DNA of 9,512 nucleotides, from positions 1 through 9,512 of the forward strand of contig JAUXMA010000038.1 of the NCBI GenBank assembly GCA_030623425.1, read 5' to 3'. Made by a program: the position numbers and the translations under genes. The DNA is from Rhodospirillaceae bacterium. GTDB lineage: Bacteria > Pseudomonadota > Alphaproteobacteria > Rhodospirillales > 2-02-FULL-58-16. The notes beneath the pieces are model-generated. The model was not told the origin of the DNA. It ran no database searches and was given only the letters and a program-made list of their open reading frames with translations. Positions 6,674 to 9,512 of the stretch are shown here, piece after piece (positions within the stretch are counted from its first letter, which is position 1; every line of letters starts with the position of its first letter).

Positions 6674-7212
6674 ACGCCGCCAGCGCCGCCGAAGGAGCCG
6701 GCAAAAGGCCCCCCGGGCGGCACCGCAGCGCCGCCCGCCTGGCCGCGGTACAAGCCCTCTATGAAATGGACATGGCCGGGGCGGCGGCCGATCCGGTGCT
6801 TCGCGAATTCCTCCTCAGCCGTTGGACCAATACCGAAAACGGAGGCGACGACATCGGCGGCCAGGAAACGGGCGGTTTGGCCGAGCCCGACGACGAATTG
6901 CTGTTCGCCCTGGTCCACGGCGTCGGCGACCGCTGCGCGGAACTGGACGGGCTGATCGCGCCGGCGCTGTCGGCGAAATGGACCTTGGAGCGGCTGGAAG
7001 CGGTCTTAAGAGCCGTCCTCAGGGCCGGGACTTTCGAACTTCTCGTCCTGACCAACGTTCCCCCCCGGGTGGTAATCAGCGAATACGTGGACGTCGCGCA
7101 TGCCTTCTTCAGCGGCGGCGAGCCTGGTTTCGTCAACAGCGTGCTGGACCATCTGGCTCGCAAGCTACGGGCCCGGGAAATGGCCGCCAAAGAGGATGAC
7201 GATGAGGAATAA
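6670..7212 (+). CDS. nusB: transcription antitermination factor NusB
   Basis: NusB pairs with NusE (S10) on boxA RNA to allow antitermination of rRNA operons. The protein has 180 residues, a little longer than the roughly 140-160 usual. The extra length lies in an N-terminal extension (1-17), a Gly-rich insert (about 53-75) and an acidic tail KEDDDEE. The core matches the family: RSAARLAAVQALYEMDM (19-35), LLFALVHGV, ERLEAVLRAVLRAGTFELL (108-125), PPRVVISEYVDVAHAFF and PGFVNSVLDHLAR (152-164). The ATG overlaps the ribH stop by 4 bases (ATGA), with no clear Shine-Dalgarno, so it is probably translated by coupling. The ribH-nusB-thiL order is common in proteobacteria. Confidence 0.96.
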   Translation: MNAASAAEGAGKRPPGRHRSAARLAAVQALYEMDMAGAAADPVLREFLLSRWTNTENGGDDIGGQETGGLAEPDDELLFALVHGVGDRCAELDGLIAPALSAKWTLERLEAVLRAVLRAGTFELLVLTNVPPRVVISEYVDVAHAFFSGGEPGFVNSVLDHLARKLRAREMAAKEDDDEE

Positions 7213-8206
7213 GCAGCGGGAAAACGGCGAGTTCGAGCTCATCAGCCGATTTTTCGCGCCGCTGGCCAAGGCCGAACCCGGTGCCTTCGCGTTGACCGAC
7301 GACGCCGCCGTGCTGGCGATCGAGCCCGGGCATCGCCTGGTCGTTACCACCGACACCATCGTCGCCGGAGTCCATTTCGTCGACACCGGCCGGCCGGACC
7401 GAATCGCCGCCAAATCGTTGCGCGTCAACCTTTCGGACCTGGCGGCCATGGGCGCGAGGCCGAGGGCCTACACCCTTTGCCTGGCCCTTCCCGATGACAT
7501 CGCCGGCGACTGGATCGACCGTTTCGCCGAGGCCCTCGCCGCCGAGCAGGAGGCCTTTCGGGTGACCTTGATCGGCGGCGACATGGTGGCGATCCCGGGA
7601 CCGCTGACCTTGACCCTTTGCGCTTTCGGCGACGTTGGGGAAGGGTGCGAACTGCGCCGTTCGGGAGGACGCCCCGGCGACGTGGTCTACGTTTCCGGCA
7701 CCATCGGCGACGCCGCCCTCGGCCTGCGGGCGCTGCGGGGGAAATTGCCCGCCATCGCCAAGCATCACCGCCAGGCTCTTGTCGAGCGGTATCACTTGCC
7801 GCGGCCGCGAATCGAGTTGGGGCTGCGCCTTGGCGGCTTGGCGCGGGCGGCGACGGACGTTTCCGACGGCCTGGTCGCGGATCTCGCCCACATCTGCGCC
7901 GCTTCCGGGACGGCGGCCGAGGTGCGGGCGGCGGAGATTCCCCTGTCGGCGGCGGGCCGCGCCGTAGCCGCCGCCGGGGCGGAATGGATTTCGACGGTGC
8001 TGACCGGCGGCGATGACTACGAACTCCTGTTCACGGCGCCGCCGGCAAGCGGCGAGGCCGTCGCCCGCCTGGCCCGCCAACTGAAGCTTCCACTGACGGC
8101 CATCGGGCGATTGCGTGAAGGCGGAAAGGGAAAAAAGAACGTCCGCGTCGTCGACGAAAAGGGCGCCGAAATTGCCGTCCTGGCGGGCGGCTACCGTCAT
8201 TTTTGA
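7202..8206 (+). CDS. thiL: thiamine-monophosphate kinase
   Basis: It phosphorylates thiamine monophosphate to thiamine diphosphate, the active cofactor. The protein has 334 residues, the normal length for this AIR-synthase/PurM-like ATP-binding family. Motifs in order are GEFELISRFFAPL (9-21), LTDDAAVL (31-38), TTDTIVAGVHF (49-59), AKSLRVNLSDLAAMGARP (70-87), GGDM (125-128), ATDVSDGLVADLAHI (217-231) and LTGGDDYELLFTAP (267-280). The ATG at 7202 lies 6 bases after AAGAGG (7190-7195). The ATG at 7196 directly abuts that site and is less likely. It overlaps the nusB end by 11 bases. No TPP riboswitch was recognised nearby, in keeping with control from the upstream operon. Confidence 0.96.
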   Translation: MRNKQRENGEFELISRFFAPLAKAEPGAFALTDDAAVLAIEPGHRLVVTTDTIVAGVHFVDTGRPDRIAAKSLRVNLSDLAAMGARPRAYTLCLALPDDIAGDWIDRFAEALAAEQEAFRVTLIGGDMVAIPGPLTLTLCAFGDVGEGCELRRSGGRPGDVVYVSGTIGDAALGLRALRGKLPAIAKHHRQALVERYHLPRPRIELGLRLGGLARAATDVSDGLVADLAHICAASGTAAEVRAAEIPLSAAGRAVAAAGAEWISTVLTGGDDYELLFTAPPASGEAVARLARQLKLPLTAIGRLREGGKGKKNVRVVDEKGAEIAVLAGGYRHF

Positions 8207-8241
8207 GCCCGCCGATGACAAAAGGTAAGGGAGGAGGGGCT

Positions 8242-8269
8242 TTGCAGGGAGCCTCGAAGCCGTGATAAT
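8242..8269 (+). promoter_or_regulatory. weak candidate promoter for the FliL-like gene
   Basis: GATAAT (8264-8269) is a 5/6 match to a -10 element. It is preceded at 16 bases by TTGCAG (8242-8247), a poor -35. Initiation near 8276 would leave about 20 bases before the ATG at 8298. The 91-bp gap after thiL is the first in a tight gene train, so a separate promoter is reasonable. The sequence match alone is weak. Confidence 0.28.
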
Positions 8270-8297
8270 GGCAGCCAAGTGACGGAGCCCGAACGCC

Positions 8298-8753
8298 ATG
8301 AAAATAGCAGTCATCATTTTCGCCGTCTTGATTATGCTGGGCGGCGGCGCCGTTAGCGTCATGAAGTGGCTGTTGATCGGTCCGTTCGAGCCGACAGGCG
8401 AGGAACTGGCGGGACTGCAAGAGCCGCGGGAGCCGCCCCGTTTCATCGATATGGATCAATTGATCATTCCCATTTTCCAGGGCGAAAAAGTGATCGCCAA
8501 CATTCAAATCCATCTCAAACTGGAAACCCTGGGCGAAGCCAACGAGAGCAAGTTGCTGCGCCTGCTGCCTCGCCTGAGCGACGCCTTCTGGCGCGACCTT
8601 TACGCCTTCATCCCGCGCTTGCTGAGGAAAGAGCGGCAGCTCGACGCCACCGTTATCAAGGAGCGCTTGAGACTGATCGGCGAGAAGGTCGTTGGCAAGG
8701 ACGTCATCAACAACGTCCTCGTCCAGTCTCTGGTCAACTCGCCGTCCCGATAA
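8298..8753 (+). CDS. FliL-like membrane-anchored protein, function unknown
   Basis: The protein has 151 residues with one N-terminal hydrophobic segment (about 3-27) and no obvious signal peptidase site. The rest would therefore be periplasmic, on a single-span anchor. A short Pro/Glu-rich linker (31-47) leads to a soluble part. There PPRFIDMDQLIIPIF (46-60), the strand INIHLKLET-like region (69-77), and LLRLLPRLSDAFWRDLYAFIPRLL (88-109) resemble the FliL fold of flagellar basal-body proteins. FliL surrounds the stator and affects motor torque, but no other flagellar gene is in the window. I recall similar short proteins near thiL in Rhodospirillales. The start has GGAG (8284-8287) 10 bases upstream. 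Family assignment is tentative and based on pattern rather than alignment. It could instead be an unrelated single-span envelope protein. Confidence 0.7.
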   Translation: MKIAVIIFAVLIMLGGGAVSVMKWLLIGPFEPTGEELAGLQEPREPPRFIDMDQLIIPIFQGEKVIANIQIHLKLETLGEANESKLLRLLPRLSDAFWRDLYAFIPRLLRKERQLDATVIKERLRLIGEKVVGKDVINNVLVQSLVNSPSR

Positions 8754-8835
8754 CCGGTGGCCTTCATGCCGGGGGGAGGGGGGGGAAGCAGCCAAGACGT
8801 TTGTTGCTTTCTCGCCAGGGGTCTGGCATTTTTCC

Positions 8836-8881
8836 ACCCGGTTTGCGCCGCCCGCGACGCAAATCCGCGTGCCCTTTTTTT
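8836..8881 (+). terminator. probable intrinsic terminator before hppA
   Basis: The arms TTTGCG (8842-8847) and CGCAAA (8858-8863) pair. They extend inward by three pairs past one mismatch, and outward (A8836 to T8870) with a bulge and one mismatch. GGCA (8825-8828) and TGCC (8870-8873) can close the base. A run of seven T follows at 8875-8881. The position, after the FliL-like gene and before the separate hppA leader, fits the end of the rib-nusB-thiL transcript. The stem is imperfect, so efficiency is uncertain. Confidence 0.5.
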
Positions 8882-8933
8882 CATTTCTTGATTCTCCGGC
8901 GGGAAATTTCAACCAAGAAGGAAGTTTACTAAC

Positions 8934-9512
8934 ATGGCGAACGTGTACTTGATGATTATTGCCTGCGGCATCCTCGCCCTCCTTTACGGTGCCTACGCGG
9001 TTCGTTCGGTGCTCTCGGCGCCGGCGGGAAACGAGCGCATGCAGGAAATCTCCGCCGCCGTGCGGGAAGGGGCGCGGGCTTATCTCAACCGCCAATACCG
9101 CACCGTCGCCGTGGTCGGCGCCATCATCGGCGTACTTTTGGGATTGCGTCTGGGTTTGACGGTCGCCGTGGGTTATTTCATCGGCGCCTTTCTTTCGGCC
9201 GCCACCGGCTACATCGGCATGAACGTTTCCGTCCGCGCCAACGTGCGCACCGCCGAAGCGGCCCGCTCAGAGGGTCTTGCTCCGGCCCTGGACATCGCTT
9301 TCAAGTCCGGCGCCGTCACCGGCATGCTGGTGGTCGGCCTCGCCCTGTTGGGCGTTTGCGGGTACTATCTCGTCTTGCGCGGCGTCCTCGACACCGGTTC
9401 CGCCGCCGGCATGCGCCATCTCCTGGAAGCCCTTGTCGCGCTTGGTTTCGGTGCTTCCTTGATTTCCATTTTCGCCCGCCTGGGCGGCGGCATCTTCACC
9501 AAGGGCGCCGAC
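8934..9512 (+). CDS. hppA: membrane-bound proton-translocating pyrophosphatase (5' part, truncated by window end)
   Basis: HppA hydrolyses pyrophosphate and pumps H+ (or Na+ in some members) across the inner membrane. The first 193 residues are present of a protein normally near 700. TM1 is about 4-27. The conserved cytosolic stretch [21 protein letters not shown] (35-55) follows. Further hydrophobic segments lie around 57-95 and 124-150, with [24 protein letters not shown] (92-114) between them. Residues 163-193 contain [30 protein letters not shown], a family hallmark directly before the DVGADLVGK substrate site, which falls just outside. The ATG at 8934 has GGAAG (8920-8924) 9 bases upstream. 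The K+-dependence-determining residue is beyond the window. The frame stays open to the last base. It probably has its own transcription unit after the 180-bp gap. Confidence 0.95.
   Translation, partial: MANVYLMIIACGILALLYGAYAVRSVLSAPAGNERMQEISAAVREGARAYLNRQYRTVAVVGAIIGVLLGLRLGLTVAVGYFIGAFLSAATGYIGMNVSVRANVRTAEAARSEGLAPALDIAFKSGAVTGMLVVGLALLGVCGYYLVLRGVLDTGSAAGMRHLLEALVALGFGASLISIFARLGGGIFTKGAD

Noticed and set aside
7133..8446. A long minus-strand open frame (437 codons) opposite thiL, and another at 8031-9095.
   Set aside because: Both are antisense shadows of thiL, the FliL-like gene and hppA, all of which have clear family motifs.

Overview
The window looks like a chromosomal core segment of a GC-rich alphaproteobacterium, most likely of the Rhodospirillales type. 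The protein sequences, the MucR/Ros-type regulator, the order rpiB-glyA-nrdR-ribD-ribE-ribB(X)-ribH-nusB-thiL, and the downstream membrane pyrophosphatase all point there. This placement rests on recalled family sequences and synteny, not on a search.

Layout. Positions 1-73 may hold the last codons of an unidentified rightward gene. They are followed directly by a 52-bp imperfect palindrome (71-122). A MucR/Ros family regulator lies on the minus strand (231-689). A 352-bp, partly AT-rich divergent region (690-1041) separates it from a long rightward gene train. The train holds rpiB (ribose-5-phosphate isomerase B), glyA (serine hydroxymethyltransferase), nrdR (repressor of ribonucleotide reductase genes), ribD, ribE, a ribBA-like gene, ribH, nusB and thiL. 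From nrdR to thiL the genes overlap or are separated by 11 bp or less, so they are probably one translationally coupled operon. After a 91-bp gap comes a small membrane-anchored FliL-like protein. After a further 180 bp with a probable terminator, the 5' part of hppA (proton-pumping pyrophosphatase) runs off the right end.

How the genes work together. RpiB supplies and interconverts pentose phosphates, and ribulose 5-phosphate is the substrate of the RibB domain. RibD and RibB make the two halves of lumazine, RibH joins them, and RibE converts lumazine to riboflavin. The GTP cyclohydrolase II step appears to be missing here, because the RibA-like half of the RibBA-type protein has lost its zinc cysteines and catalytic loop (the RibBX variant). 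A separate ribA should exist elsewhere in the genome. GlyA (one-carbon units), NrdR (dNTP supply), NusB (rRNA antitermination) and ThiL (thiamine diphosphate) are growth-linked housekeeping functions.

I see no mobile element, CRISPR array, RNA gene or new multigene system. The points most worth a second look are the palindrome at 71-122, the MucR protein without the last zinc-ligand histidine, the RibBX protein, two substitutions in the RibD reductase domain, and the FliL-like orphan beside thiL.
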